From: SIAJ01 sp036266155
Lineage (GTDB): Bacteria; Planctomycetota; Planctomycetia; Gemmatales; Gemmataceae
Length of the DNA stretch: 61,117 bases
Assembly (NCBI GenBank): GCA_036266155.1
Contig: DATANR010000269.1
Location: 1-61,117 of the forward strand
Direction: 5' to 3'
This document shows positions 44,127 to 53,440 of this stretch, one piece after another. Below the pieces are notes generated by a model. It was not told where the DNA came from. It did not search any database and saw nothing but the letters and a program-made list of their open reading frames with translations. The translations under genes were made by a program, and so were the position numbers. Within the stretch, counting starts at the first letter, position 1. Every line of letters begins with the position of its first letter.

Positions 44127-47100
44127 ATGTATCTCCTTCGCCGACCCCGCGCCCTGTTCGGCCTCATCCTGGCCGTCTCTTTCCTGATCCTGTCCCTGAA
44201 CGCCCAGGGTCAGCCGCGTGTCGCGGTGACGGGTTCCGCACCCCTCAAGAAGGGCGGCAAGGAAAAGGACGACCGCGACTGGAACGAGACCATCCACCTT
44301 CCGGTCGAGCGTGAGGCGAAGAACAAGATCGACGCCGTCAACAAGTACATCCTCGGCAAGGAGAAGGTCACGCCGAAGCTCTGGGAAGACATCATCGCCG
44401 TCCTCCAGGGCTTGCTCGACGATCCGGCCGACAAGTTTGTCGAGATCGATGCCAAGGGGAACAAGGTCAGCGTCAAGCGTGAAGTGAATCGGATCATCGG
44501 CACGTTCGACGACGACGGCCGGCAGTTCTACCAACGCATCGTGGGGCCGACGGCCGATCAGCGGTTCAAACAGGCGATCGACGACAACGACATGCTGCTG
44601 ATGGCCGAGGTGTCGACGCGCTACCTGCATACCAAGGCGGGGGCCGACGCAACCTTGCGCATCGGCACCTGGCACCTCGATCGCGGTCGCTATGCGCAGG
44701 CCGCCCACACGTTCCGCCTGTTCGCGTTGCGCAATGCGAAGGACGAGTTGCCGCCGCCGTTGCTCTACAAGGCCGCACTCGCGTACAAACGCCAGGCCGG
44801 ATCGGATCCCACCTTCGCCGCCGAGGCCAAGCGTTACTGGGACCTGTTTGAGAAGGCCAGCAACAAAGCCCAGGTTTCCATCGGCAGCAAGACGTTCACC
44901 TTCGAGCAACTGAAAGGCGAATACGACAAGGCAGTCGCCGCCGGGCCGAAGACATTCCATTCGGAATGGGGCCTCTTCCGCCGCGACCCGAGCAACAACG
45001 GCATCGGCCAGGGGACGACGCCGTTCCTTGAGCCGCGCTTCGCTTACAACTATCAGATTCCGATCGACGACTTTCAGTTCGAATCCAAGAAGGCCGGCTA
45101 CGAGGTCTTGAAGGACCGGACCGACAAGGCCCTGAAGCTGATGGAGACGAAGGGAATGGCCCCTATTCCCGGCGTGTTCCCATTGGCGTCGGCCGGCAAA
45201 GTGATCTTCCGCGGGCTCGACGGCGTGTATTGCATCGCGACCCGTGAGGACAAGACGGTCGATCCGCCGATCAAGCCGGGTGAGCTGATGTGGAAGCAGG
45301 AGACCGATAGCGGCCTGCTCCAGATGGTCAAGGAACTCGGGCCACGCGCTCAGTTCGACCAGATTCTGGGCAACTACACAGCGAGCGGCCCGCACTCGAT
45401 CTTGACGGAAAACCCGCTGCTCGGTTCGCTGAGCCACGACGGCGTCAATTGCTACTTCATCGACGACATGGCGGTCCCGCCGCATCCGATGCAATGGCAA
45501 AATGCCATGTACAACGGCGGCATGGTGACCTTCGGCGTCTTCAACGATCCGGCCAACTACAGTCGGCTCAAGGCCATCAACATCGAGACCGGCAAGCTGA
45601 TGTGGAAGGTCGGCGAACGGACGCAAGATGGAAATCGCGCCTTCAACGGGCCGGGCGGTTTTGGTGCGCCGGTTCCGGTTGCCATTGATCCCGCGACCGG
45701 CCAGCCCAAGCCGGCAACGCCCGAACCCGTGAAGCCGGCAGTCAAGGAGACGACTGAGACGTTGCTGTCCGACTGCTTCTTCCTTGGGCCGCCATTGCCG
45801 TTGGCCGGCAAGCTGTACGTGGTCATCGAGAAGGACGGCGACCTGCGCCTGGCCTGTCTCGACCCGTCGAAAATGGAGAAGTCGATCCGCACGCCGACGC
45901 AGGAAGTGCCGACGCTGGTTTGGTCGCAGGTCCTTGGTCAGCCGAACGGCAAGTTGCCCGTCGACTCGTTCCGCCGTTTCCAGGCGATTCACATGGCGTA
46001 TTCGGACGGCATCTTGGTCGTTCCGACGAACGCCGGCGCCGTGTTGGGCATCGATCTGTTTAGCCACAGTCTCGTCTGGGCCGCCAACTACAAGAGCAAC
46101 AAGACGGCCCGGCAGCCGGTGCCGGACGAGATGATGGGCGGCAGGGGCTTCCGACCCGGCATTCAGCCGGCCGGCAACGGCCAACTCGCTTATGAAACGT
46201 CGCGCGAACGCTGGCACGCCGGCTGTCCGATCGTCGCCGGCAGCAAGGTCGTCTACACCGCGTTCGATTCGGACACCGTCGAGTGCGTCGACCTCCACGA
46301 CGGCCGAGCGATCTGGAAGAACGCGATCACCAAGCAAGAATCGGATCAATATGTCGCGGGCGTGTTCGACGACAAAGTCATGATCGTCGGCAAAGGCTAC
46401 GTCCGCTTCCACAATTTGAACACGGGCGCCCAGATCAAGGATGCGATCCCAACGGGTATCCCGACCGGCATCGGCACGGCCACGCGTGACCTTTACTTCC
46501 TGCCCATCAAGGCGGCGAAGGATAAGAGCAACGAGCCGGGCATCGTCGCCATCGACACGAAGACGATGCAGGTGAAGGGCACGAGCCGATCGCGCAAGAA
46601 GGAGACGGCCGGCAATCTGCTCTTCTACGAAGACGACGTTTACTCGATCACTTCGAGTTCGATCTCCAGCTACCCGCAGCTCGACGCCAAGATCAAGGAC
46701 ACGAGCGAGCGGCTCGGCAAGAACCCGAACGATCCGGTCGGCTTGCTCGATCTCGCCATGCTGCAGCACGACGACGGTCGGCTCGAACCGGCCATCGAGA
46801 GCTATCGCAAAACGCTGGCCAGCAAGCCGCCCGAAGAGGTCAGAGCCAAGGCCCGCGAAAAGCTGTTCGAAGCAATCACGGAACTGTTGCAGAACGACTT
46901 CAACGCCGGCGAGAAGATGCTGCCGGAATACGAGACGCTCTGCACAGTCGAGATCCCCGCCGACGCAACCGAGGCTCAGAAGCATTTGCTCGTCGAGGAA
47001 GAACTGCGGCGCAAGAGCAACTACTTCTGCCTCGTCGCTAAGGGCAAGGAAAACCAGGGCAAGTTGCTCGAGGCGTTCGACAACTACATGAAGTTCGGCA

Positions 47101-49268
47101 CGCTCGTCGGCAACAAGGAAATGGTCTCGGTGATCGACGAGCCGAACACGAACGCCCGGCCCGACGTGTGGGCGCGGGGCCGTATCCAGAACATGATCAA
47201 GAAGTCCACGGCGGATCAGCGCAAGCCGCTGGAAACGCGCGTGACCGTCGAGTGGGACAAGGTCAAGGAGACCAACGACCTCGAAAAACTGCGCGGCTTC
47301 GTCAAGGTCTTCGGCGGCATGTTCGGCGCCGGGACCGACGCGAAGATCACCCTCGCGGACAAGCTCGCAGCCAGCGGCAACGAGGACGATGCCCGTGAGG
47401 CGGAATACATGCTGCTCGCCGTCCGCGATGAGGACGACACGTTGGCCGCAGCCAAGGCGGCCGAAGCGCTGGCCCGGCTCTATATCCGCAAGGGCCTTCT
47501 CGACGATGCCGTCGGCATGTACGCGGAGCTGGGCAAACAGCACGCCAAGACTGTTGTCCGCGACGGTAAGACGGGGGCTCAGCTTTACAACGAATTGATC
47601 ACCGACAAGCGCTTGATGCCGTATCTGGAAACGCCGACCTCGACGTGGACCTATCCGAAGCTCAAGGGCTCGGAAACGACGGGCGCCGGCGGCTCTTCCA
47701 GTCGCGCCAACCAGATGGATGTGGAGTTGCCGCCCGATGTGTTGCCGTTCTTCAAACGCAATCGCCTGTCGGTCGACATGAACGGCCGTAGCGGCAAAGG
47801 TTGGGCCCTCCGTGTTACCGATCGCGTGACCGGCGAAGAAAAATACTTGTCGGACGGCGTCGGCTATCCGGCCTGGGTGCACATGTTTCAGCAGCAAAAT
47901 GTGCCGTACAACATCGTCCAGGTGAAAGGGCACGTCGCGGTGGTGACCATGCACAGCAACCATCCGCAGACCAACGCGCCGGTTGCCAAGGTTTACGCCT
48001 TCGACGTTGCGGACAAGAAGAAGTTGTGGGAAATCGACCTCTTCGGCACGACCCCGAGCCCGGCTGTCAACAACGGTCCGGTCAATCAGGTGATGGAGGT
48101 CGACGGCCTCCGCTTGACCTATGCCGACGGCTGGTCGATGAAAGTCGGGCAACAGTGGGTGGTCGAGACGACCTATACAGTCGTCCTCACCAAGGATGGT
48201 TTGGTCGCCAAGGATAATGCTCGCGGCACCGTGTTGTGGACCAAGGCGAACATGTCGCCGCGAACGCACATGGTCGGCGACGGCGAGTTCGTCTTCCTCT
48301 TCGATGTCAACCCGGACGGCGGCACCTCGCCGGTGCGTTGCTATCGCGCGGCCGACGGCGTCGAAGTCACCGTTCCGGACTCGTCGAACTCGTTCACCAA
48401 CGTCAAGCGCGCCAAGTTCTTTGGCCGGCGCGTGCTCGCGTTCGACGAGGAAGCCGCCAAGAAATCCATTCGCCTGTACGATCTGTACTCCGGCAAGGAC
48501 ATTTGGAAGAAGGATGTCGGCGGCGACGGCTGGATGTTGCGGAGCGATGACGATGCCTACACCGGCTATGTGACCGCGACCGGCGACGTGGTTGTCCTGA
48601 ACGCGGCCGACGGCAAGGAGATCTTCAAATCCAAGCTCGACGCCGGCAAGATGGGCAAACACCTGGACAAGGTGAACGAAGCCATGCTGTTCGCCGACAA
48701 CGAACGCTTCTTCGTGATGTTGAACAAGCCGTCCGAGGGCGGCAACGCTCGCCTCGGTTATCAACCCGTGTTCACGCAGGCGATCCGGTCGGTTCGCGTG
48801 AATGGGATCATGTACGCGTTCGAGCGTACCACCGGCAAACGTCTCTGGTTCACAGACGAGCAACTCGACGACCAGAATATCGCCCTCGAGCAATTCGGCG
48901 ATCTGCCCATTGTGATCGCGGCCACCGCGTATCAGAAGTTCGCCGCCAACGGCGCTTTCGAGGGGCAGTTCATGAAGTTCCAGGCCCTCGATAAGGTGAC
49001 CGGCAAGTTGAAGTTTGCCAAGCAGGGCATCAATCAGGGCACGTATTACTCGATCGTGACCGACCCCAAAGCCGGGACCGTCGAAGTGCTGAACTACAGC
49101 GGCCACCGCATCCGCTTCGCACCGGATGACGGCAAGGTTGGGGCCGCCGACAGGCCGGCGAAAGACGGCGTCGCCACCAAGCCGATCGAGCCGGGCGTGG
49201 TCCCGGTTCAAGTCGCATTGCCCGCGATCAAGGTGGCGCCCGCTCCGGTCGCGGTGCCGAAGAAGTAG
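44127..49268 (+). CDS. Exported giant TPR/PQQ-like beta-propeller protein
   Basis: A 1713-residue protein with GAGG eight bases before ATG 44127 and a signal peptide (MYLLRRPRALFGLILAVSFL...). An N-terminal helical region resembling TPR (RYAQAAHTFRLFALRNAKDE) is followed by propeller repeats (GVYCIATREDK, LRLACLDPSK, TVECVDLHDGRAIWKNAI). A middle helical TPR section follows (NPNDPVGLLDLAMLQHDDGR, RLEPAIESYRKTLASKPP), and then a second propeller with AKVYAFDVADKKKLWEIDL, DVVVLNAADGKEIFKSK and IMYAFERTTGKRLWFTDEQ. The C-terminus is Pro/Val/Ala-rich. It shares its TPR-propeller-TPR-propeller plan with the gene at 1245-5030. The function is unknown. Confidence 0.88.
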   Translation: MYLLRRPRALFGLILAVSFLILSLNAQGQPRVAVTGSAPLKKGGKEKDDRDWNETIHLPVEREAKNKIDAVNKYILGKEKVTPKLWEDIIAVLQGLLDDPADKFVEIDAKGNKVSVKREVNRIIGTFDDDGRQFYQRIVGPTADQRFKQAIDDNDMLLMAEVSTRYLHTKAGADATLRIGTWHLDRGRYAQAAHTFRLFALRNAKDELPPPLLYKAALAYKRQAGSDPTFAAEAKRYWDLFEKASNKAQVSIGSKTFTFEQLKGEYDKAVAAGPKTFHSEWGLFRRDPSNNGIGQGTTPFLEPRFAYNYQIPIDDFQFESKKAGYEVLKDRTDKALKLMETKGMAPIPGVFPLASAGKVIFRGLDGVYCIATREDKTVDPPIKPGELMWKQETDSGLLQMVKELGPRAQFDQILGNYTASGPHSILTENPLLGSLSHDGVNCYFIDDMAVPPHPMQWQNAMYNGGMVTFGVFNDPANYSRLKAINIETGKLMWKVGERTQDGNRAFNGPGGFGAPVPVAIDPATGQPKPATPEPVKPAVKETTETLLSDCFFLGPPLPLAGKLYVVIEKDGDLRLACLDPSKMEKSIRTPTQEVPTLVWSQVLGQPNGKLPVDSFRRFQAIHMAYSDGILVVPTNAGAVLGIDLFSHSLVWAANYKSNKTARQPVPDEMMGGRGFRPGIQPAGNGQLAYETSRERWHAGCPIVAGSKVVYTAFDSDTVECVDLHDGRAIWKNAITKQESDQYVAGVFDDKVMIVGKGYVRFHNLNTGAQIKDAIPTGIPTGIGTATRDLYFLPIKAAKDKSNEPGIVAIDTKTMQVKGTSRSRKKETAGNLLFYEDDVYSITSSSISSYPQLDAKIKDTSERLGKNPNDPVGLLDLAMLQHDDGRLEPAIESYRKTLASKPPEEVRAKAREKLFEAITELLQNDFNAGEKMLPEYETLCTVEIPADATEAQKHLLVEEELRRKSNYFCLVAKGKENQGKLLEAFDNYMKFGTLVGNKEMVSVIDEPNTNARPDVWARGRIQNMIKKSTADQRKPLETRVTVEWDKVKETNDLEKLRGFVKVFGGMFGAGTDAKITLADKLAASGNEDDAREAEYMLLAVRDEDDTLAAAKAAEALARLYIRKGLLDDAVGMYAELGKQHAKTVVRDGKTGAQLYNELITDKRLMPYLETPTSTWTYPKLKGSETTGAGGSSSRANQMDVELPPDVLPFFKRNRLSVDMNGRSGKGWALRVTDRVTGEEKYLSDGVGYPAWVHMFQQQNVPYNIVQVKGHVAVVTMHSNHPQTNAPVAKVYAFDVADKKKLWEIDLFGTTPSPAVNNGPVNQVMEVDGLRLTYADGWSMKVGQQWVVETTYTVVLTKDGLVAKDNARGTVLWTKANMSPRTHMVGDGEFVFLFDVNPDGGTSPVRCYRAADGVEVTVPDSSNSFTNVKRAKFFGRRVLAFDEEAAKKSIRLYDLYSGKDIWKKDVGGDGWMLRSDDDAYTGYVTATGDVVVLNAADGKEIFKSKLDAGKMGKHLDKVNEAMLFADNERFFVMLNKPSEGGNARLGYQPVFTQAIRSVRVNGIMYAFERTTGKRLWFTDEQLDDQNIALEQFGDLPIVIAATAYQKFAANGAFEGQFMKFQALDKVTGKLKFAKQGINQGTYYSIVTDPKAGTVEVLNYSGHRIRFAPDDGKVGAADRPAKDGVATKPIEPGVVPVQVALPAIKVAPAPVAVPKK

Positions 49269-49302
49269 AGGAGTCGCGGTCTCTGGTGGTGAGTTGCACT
49301 GA

Positions 49303-49415
49303 GGCGGAGACCGAAGCGCAGCGAGGGCGACACCGTCGTCGGGGAGATGCGGCGTCGCCCTCGCTGCGCTTCGGTCTCCGCCAGTTTCCACCCTTTCCGG
49401 ACGTGGAAGCTGGCG
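49303..49415. repeat. Double palindrome: 29-base perfect arms plus an adjacent hairpin
   Basis: The first palindrome has perfect 29-base arms (49303-49331 and 49354-49382) around a 22-base loop. The second (49379-49391 with 49403-49415; CGCCAGTTTCCAC / GTGGAAGCTGGCG, one mismatch) abuts it. It lies between the end of the plus-strand propeller giant and the end of the minus-strand gene at 49403-50099, so it could be a convergent terminator. The second hairpin shares the GGAAG/CTGGCGAC words of the 5049 element. Confidence 0.85.
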
Positions 49416-50099
49416 ACAATCCGCCGGCATCAACATCCCATCGCGAATCTGAACGTAAGGCCCATCCAATCGCTTGCCGCCAGATTGGTACAACGCCGCC
49501 AGGCCAGCCACAATTAGCAGCACGCTCCCGAGCACCGGGGCGACGCCCGATCCCTTCTTCTTGAAGAATTGTTCCGCGTTTGCCTCTTCTTCCGCTTTCT
49601 CCCATGCGGCCATCTCGCGTTCCCCTTGCTCCCGGATAGCGTCGTCCAATTCCTCCTTGGTGACCGGCGGTTGGCCGGCGGCCTGGCGCTCCGCATTGAG
49701 CTTCTTGCGCACTTCGCGGCGCTCGGCGTCGCTCTCGCGCCGCCAGGGCGCTGAGTCGTACCATCCCGATTCCTGGTCTTCCAGCAGTATCCAGCCGCTC
49801 TTCGGCTTGCAAATCTCATAGCCCCACTTCATCCACAGCTCCATCACCTTCAATTTGTCCTTGCGGTCCTCGCTGCGTAGGAGGTTCTTCAAGTGCGAAT
49901 GCACTTCGCCGTTGGTTTCCTCAAAGCGCCTGCGCGTGGCCGCCGGATAGAACATGTTCCACAAATGGCGGTAGCGGATCGGCCAGTTTTGACAGGTTGA
50001 CGGTTTGCGCTGCACGCGCTGGGCCACGGCTTCCCAGGGATACCCCGCCGCCCGCATCTCGGCGGCGATCAGAAGAAGATGCTCGGTGCTCTTGCTCAT
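49403..50099 (-). CDS. Unknown protein with helical charged domain and C-terminal membrane segment
   Basis: ATG 50099 (GGAG upstream) begins MSKSTEHLLLIAAEMRAAGY. An N-terminal helix-turn-helix-like region (PWEAVAQRVQRKPSTCQNWP) is followed by long charged helices (ESDAERREVRKKLNAERQAA, REQGEREMAAWEKAEEEANA) and one membrane span (VAPVLGSVLLIVAGLAALY). The coding look ends near the palindrome at about 49403, but no in-frame stop exists there: the frame stays open through the palindrome and antisense to the whole propeller giant, to 43632. The end given here is therefore where coding character stops, not a stop codon. No family is recognised; the loss of a stop by the palindrome is inference. 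Confidence 0.6.
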
Positions 50100-50310
50100 G
50101 ACCAGACTCCACCCGCAGGACGCGAGTTGAAGAAGAAAGTGATTGCGGTGTTCCACCGAAAGGAATGGCGGAACGAACTACTCGGTTCCGAAAGCGGAAC
50201 GACCGACCGACGCCTATCCAATAATCGGCGCTGCGCGCTTGTCAAATGGAATTGAGCGAATTTTTGGGAGGAGGTGGAGCGAGTACGGGCGAAAGTCGCT
50301 GGCAGCCCAA

Positions 50311-50335
50311 GCGACGCGCTCCGCTAACGCGTCGC
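50311..50335. terminator. Hairpin downstream of the squalene-cyclase-like gene
   Basis: GCGACGCG (50311-50318) and CGCGTCGC (50328-50335) form perfect arms around a nine-base loop. The hairpin is 31 bases beyond the minus-strand stop at 50366. No T-run follows. It resembles short palindromes common in planctomycete intergenic DNA. Confidence 0.5.
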
Positions 50336-50365
50336 GGCTAACGGCAGAGTTGCGATTGCTTCAAG

Positions 50366-51430
50366 TCACCGGCGCCTCTTTGGGTCCCCGCCTGCCGGGA
50401 AGCGGTAATAGACCTCGAGCGTCAATATCGCCAGCGCCGTGGTTCCCAGCTTGCCGCACGATGTGCCGATGTAGCCACCATCTTTGTCCCAGCTTCCGCG
50501 CGTTTCATCGCCGCCACCCTTGTTTTGCAAGTCGATCAGCAAGTCGCGCATCTTCGGGTTCCAGAACTTATGCCAGTTGTCGCCACCAGCCCGGAACGCA
50601 ACTTGGGTCGCGTAATAGTAGTAGTACATGTCGAGGTAGCTTTCTTTTGGCGGGTACTGCTTGAGGAAGTCGATCCCGTTCGCGAACGCTTTGTCGGTGA
50701 CGTCGAGCTTGCCCATTGAGTTTCGACTGAGCAGTCCGACCGGGGTCAAGGTCTGCGACGCTCCCTTTTCGCGGTAGCCGTACTTCGCCCCACCATCGGT
50801 GGAAACGCTCATGAGGAACTTGTCTGCCTGCTTGAAGACCTTATCGTCGACGGCGATGCCGGCACGTTTCGCCGCGGACAGGGCCTGAATCTGCCACCCA
50901 ACGATCGACGTGTCGCCTTCCATTTGCACCAACCCGAAGTAGCCCCACGATCCGTTCGCGCCTTGCGCCCGCACGATGAAATTCACGGCGTCGGCCGCTT
51001 TCTCCTTCACCTTGGCATCGTCGGCGCGCCAGGCCGCTTCGCAGAGTGCCATCGTGGCGATTGCATGTGCATACATGTCCGCCGTGCCAACCGACCCGTC
51101 CTTTCCCTGTTTGTCGAGGAGCCATTGCAACGCTTTTGCAACGGTCTTCTGATATTTGACGGCGTTCTTGTGATCCTCGCCGGCGCCCAGGAAGGGCAAG
51201 AGGGCTATGCCGGTTGCCGCGGCCTGGTCCTTTGAGGTGCCGTCGAATTCCCAGTGTCCGTCCGCCGTTTGCTGCCGTGACAGCCACGCGAGCCCACGGG
51301 CAACGCCGGCTTCGGATTCCGCGTTGGCGCCGCCGCGTTTCATGAGAAGATCGCGGCTCGGCTCTTCCTGGGCGCGGAGCACAGGCGCTAAGCTGGCAAC
51401 GATAATCACGGCCGGTAAGAGGAATCGCAA
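50366..51430 (-). CDS. Exported squalene-cyclase/prenyltransferase-like repeat protein
   Basis: A 354-residue protein. I start it at TTG 51430: GGAGG sits five bases upstream and the product opens with a signal peptide (LRFLLPAVIIVASLAPVLRA). The helical alpha/alpha barrel repeats are clear: GLAWLSRQQTADGHWEFDG, ALQWLLDKQGKDGSVGTADMYAHAIATMAL, NFIVRAQGANGSWGYFG and TRGSWDKDGGYIGTSCGKLG. These resemble the QW-type repeats of squalene-hopene cyclase and prenyltransferase beta subunits, but the DxDD catalytic motif of cyclases is absent, so a non-catalytic or unknown role is likely. Planctomycetes often have such exported proteins. Confidence 0.87.
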   Translation of the reverse strand: MRFLLPAVIIVASLAPVLRAQEEPSRDLLMKRGGANAESEAGVARGLAWLSRQQTADGHWEFDGTSKDQAAATGIALLPFLGAGEDHKNAVKYQKTVAKALQWLLDKQGKDGSVGTADMYAHAIATMALCEAAWRADDAKVKEKAADAVNFIVRAQGANGSWGYFGLVQMEGDTSIVGWQIQALSAAKRAGIAVDDKVFKQADKFLMSVSTDGGAKYGYREKGASQTLTPVGLLSRNSMGKLDVTDKAFANGIDFLKQYPPKESYLDMYYYYYATQVAFRAGGDNWHKFWNPKMRDLLIDLQNKGGGDETRGSWDKDGGYIGTSCGKLGTTALAILTLEVYYRFPAGGDPKRRR

Positions 51431-51510
51431 GGGCGCCTCCAGCAAAACGTGAGTTGGGAAAATTGTCCCAAACCGGAGGCGGCATCGCAAGCAATTGTTT
51501 GGATCGACGA

Positions 51511-52518
51511 TTATCCAACGCAAACAGCGTTCGCTTGCAGGAGCATCGCCGTGCGCCGATGGCCGTGCGCCTCGGCATGATCGATCGCCCGGCGACCATC
51601 GCCATCAGGAAGCAGTGCGTCGGCCCCGGCCGCGAGCAGGCAGCGGACCGCGTCGGTCGCGCCGTTGCGGGCGGCATGATGGAGCGGCGCGATGCCGAGC
51701 CGGCCGCTCAGGCGATTGAGATCGACGCCGGCCGCGATGAACGGCCGCAGCGCAGTCGCATTGGTGGCCGCGAACAAGAGCGGCGTAAAGCCCGTTCGCG
51801 TGGTGCGATACGGATCGGCGCCGGCCGCCAGCAGGACCGCGATGGCCGCGCGGCGCTGCTGGCGTGATGCGATCAGGAGAGCGGTGAAGTCATCGGCGTC
51901 CGGAGCGTCTACCGGCACGCCGAAGGCCAGGCACTCGCGGATGCGTTCGACGTCGCCGGTGCGCGCGGCCCGATGCAGGTCGGCCGAAGCGGTGAAATCG
52001 ACGACGGTGTCCGCCGCCCGTTCCGGATGGCGCACGAATTCAAAGATCTCGCGCGTACCCAGTTGGCGGGCCCAGCGGCGGACACTGATGCCGGCCGCGT
52101 CGCGGTGTTCGACGTCGGCGCCGTGCGCGATCAACATGCGGACGATGTCCGGGTTGCCGCTCGTGATGCCGGCAATGAGCGGCGTCAACCCGCGGGCACC
52201 GATGCGGTTGACGTCGGCCCCACGCGCGAGCGTTGCCCGCGTGAGCGACACCACACCCGTCGCGGCGACGCCGAACAACGTGGTCATGCCGCGGACATTG
52301 GCGATTTCAACGTCGGCGCCGGCTTCGAGCAAGGCATGAAAGACGTCCGGCTCCGCGTGTTTGCCGGCCAGGTGAAGCGGCGTGTAGGCTTCTGGATCAG
52401 GTGCATCGACAGGTACACCATCCGTCAGTGCGGCGCGAACGGCATCGAGATCGCCCGTGATGGCGGCACGATGAAGGGTCGTGGTGGTTCCGCTTGAACA
52501 ACGCGTCAGGGTCGTCAT
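51511..52518 (-). CDS. Ankyrin-repeat protein
   Basis: A 335-residue protein from ATG 52518 with about eight ankyrin repeats, for example TLHRAAITGDLDAVRAALTDGV, TPLHLAGKHAEPDVFHALLEAGADVEIAN, TPLIAGITSGNPDIVRMLIAHGADVEHRD and APLHHAARNGATDAVRCLLAAGADALLPDGDG. No signal peptide or membrane helix is seen, so it is probably cytoplasmic and mediates protein contacts. A gap (about residues 150-185) separates two repeat blocks. The partner is unknown. Confidence 0.92.
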   Translation of the reverse strand: MTTLTRCSSGTTTTLHRAAITGDLDAVRAALTDGVPVDAPDPEAYTPLHLAGKHAEPDVFHALLEAGADVEIANVRGMTTLFGVAATGVVSLTRATLARGADVNRIGARGLTPLIAGITSGNPDIVRMLIAHGADVEHRDAAGISVRRWARQLGTREIFEFVRHPERAADTVVDFTASADLHRAARTGDVERIRECLAFGVPVDAPDADDFTALLIASRQQRRAAIAVLLAAGADPYRTTRTGFTPLLFAATNATALRPFIAAGVDLNRLSGRLGIAPLHHAARNGATDAVRCLLAAGADALLPDGDGRRAIDHAEAHGHRRTAMLLQANAVCVG

Positions 52519-52647
52519 GACAACTCGTTGGCTGCAATGTCGAGGTGGTATGCAACCCTAGGACAGAGTGCGAAGAATGAAGGCGAATACAGGCGATTCG
52601 CGTGGGCAGATGTGTCAAGACGTGCGGGCAGGGCAAGGGATGCGGAG

Positions 52648-53427
52648 TCAGGCCCGCGGCAACAAACTGGCGACGGCGATCTTGGCGACTTGTTGCCCGC
52701 CGATCACGACGGGGACCGTATCGCCCTCGCGGTAGTCCGTGCGCACGCGATAGCCGGCGGCGTCGGCTGGATCAGTTGGCCCTGTGGGTTCGGCGTAGAC
52801 CTCGATCTGGCGTTCCTGAAGGTTCACGATCCAGTAGATCGAGATGGATGCACGACCGTAGAGTCGCCCTTTGATGACTCGATCTGTCGACAGCGAGGAA
52901 TCCGACACCTCGACCAAAAATCCAATGTCTTCCGGCTTCGGGTGGTTCGCCAAATAGGCATCCAAACCGCCAGACACAATGGCACAGTCTGGTTCCGGCT
53001 CGCTTTCGCCGATCAAAACTGCACGTTGGCTGCGAACGCGCCAGCCGGTTGGCAGCGTGGCTCGGATCGATTCCTCGGTCTTATCGAGCGCCGTATCGTG
53101 CGGAGTATTGCGCGGCATTTTCTGGACGATCCATCCTTCCAACAATTCGACGCGTTCGCTCTCCTGTAGCACGCCAATGTCGACCATTCGGCGGTATTCC
53201 GCGCGCGTCCAGTGCCGCAGAGTGGGCGAGTCGGCGCTGCGGGGGCTTTTGTAGACAATCGAACCATCAACCAATGCGACAGGCTCGTTTTCCTTGATAA
53301 TTCCGGCTTCGATCATCCGTTGGAATTCATCCGCCGTCCACCTTCGCGTTGGCGGCGCACTGGGGATGCGCAGCGTCGAGGGCACCGGAAGAAAAGGCGG
53401 CAGCGTCGGCAGCGTTCCAATGGACAT
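52648..53427 (-). CDS. Uma2-family (DUF820) PD-(D/E)XK nuclease-like protein
   Basis: A 259-residue protein from ATG 53427. The core fits Uma2: VELLEGWIVQKMPRNTPHD, an acidic EPEPDCAIV strand, GFLVEVSDSS, and the SIYWIVNLQERQIEVY strand. The family is a putative restriction-endonuclease fold of unknown biology, expanded in cyanobacteria and planctomycetes. The N-terminal segment is duplicated: RRWTADEFQRMIEAGIIKE and RHWTRAEYRRMVDIGVLQE both lead to a similar VxLxxGxIVxK strand. It lies 13 bases after the ligA stop in the same direction. Confidence 0.87.
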   Translation of the reverse strand: MSIGTLPTLPPFLPVPSTLRIPSAPPTRRWTADEFQRMIEAGIIKENEPVALVDGSIVYKSPRSADSPTLRHWTRAEYRRMVDIGVLQESERVELLEGWIVQKMPRNTPHDTALDKTEESIRATLPTGWRVRSQRAVLIGESEPEPDCAIVSGGLDAYLANHPKPEDIGFLVEVSDSSLSTDRVIKGRLYGRASISIYWIVNLQERQIEVYAEPTGPTDPADAAGYRVRTDYREGDTVPVVIGGQQVAKIAVASLLPRA

Positions 53428-53440
53428 GCCAATTCCCCAA

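Noticed and set aside
43632..49402. Very long minus-strand open frame antisense to the propeller giant
   Set aside because: The amino-acid composition (Arg/His/Gly/Val-rich, no domains) is that of an antisense frame in GC-rich DNA. Only the part upstream of 49403 looks coding.
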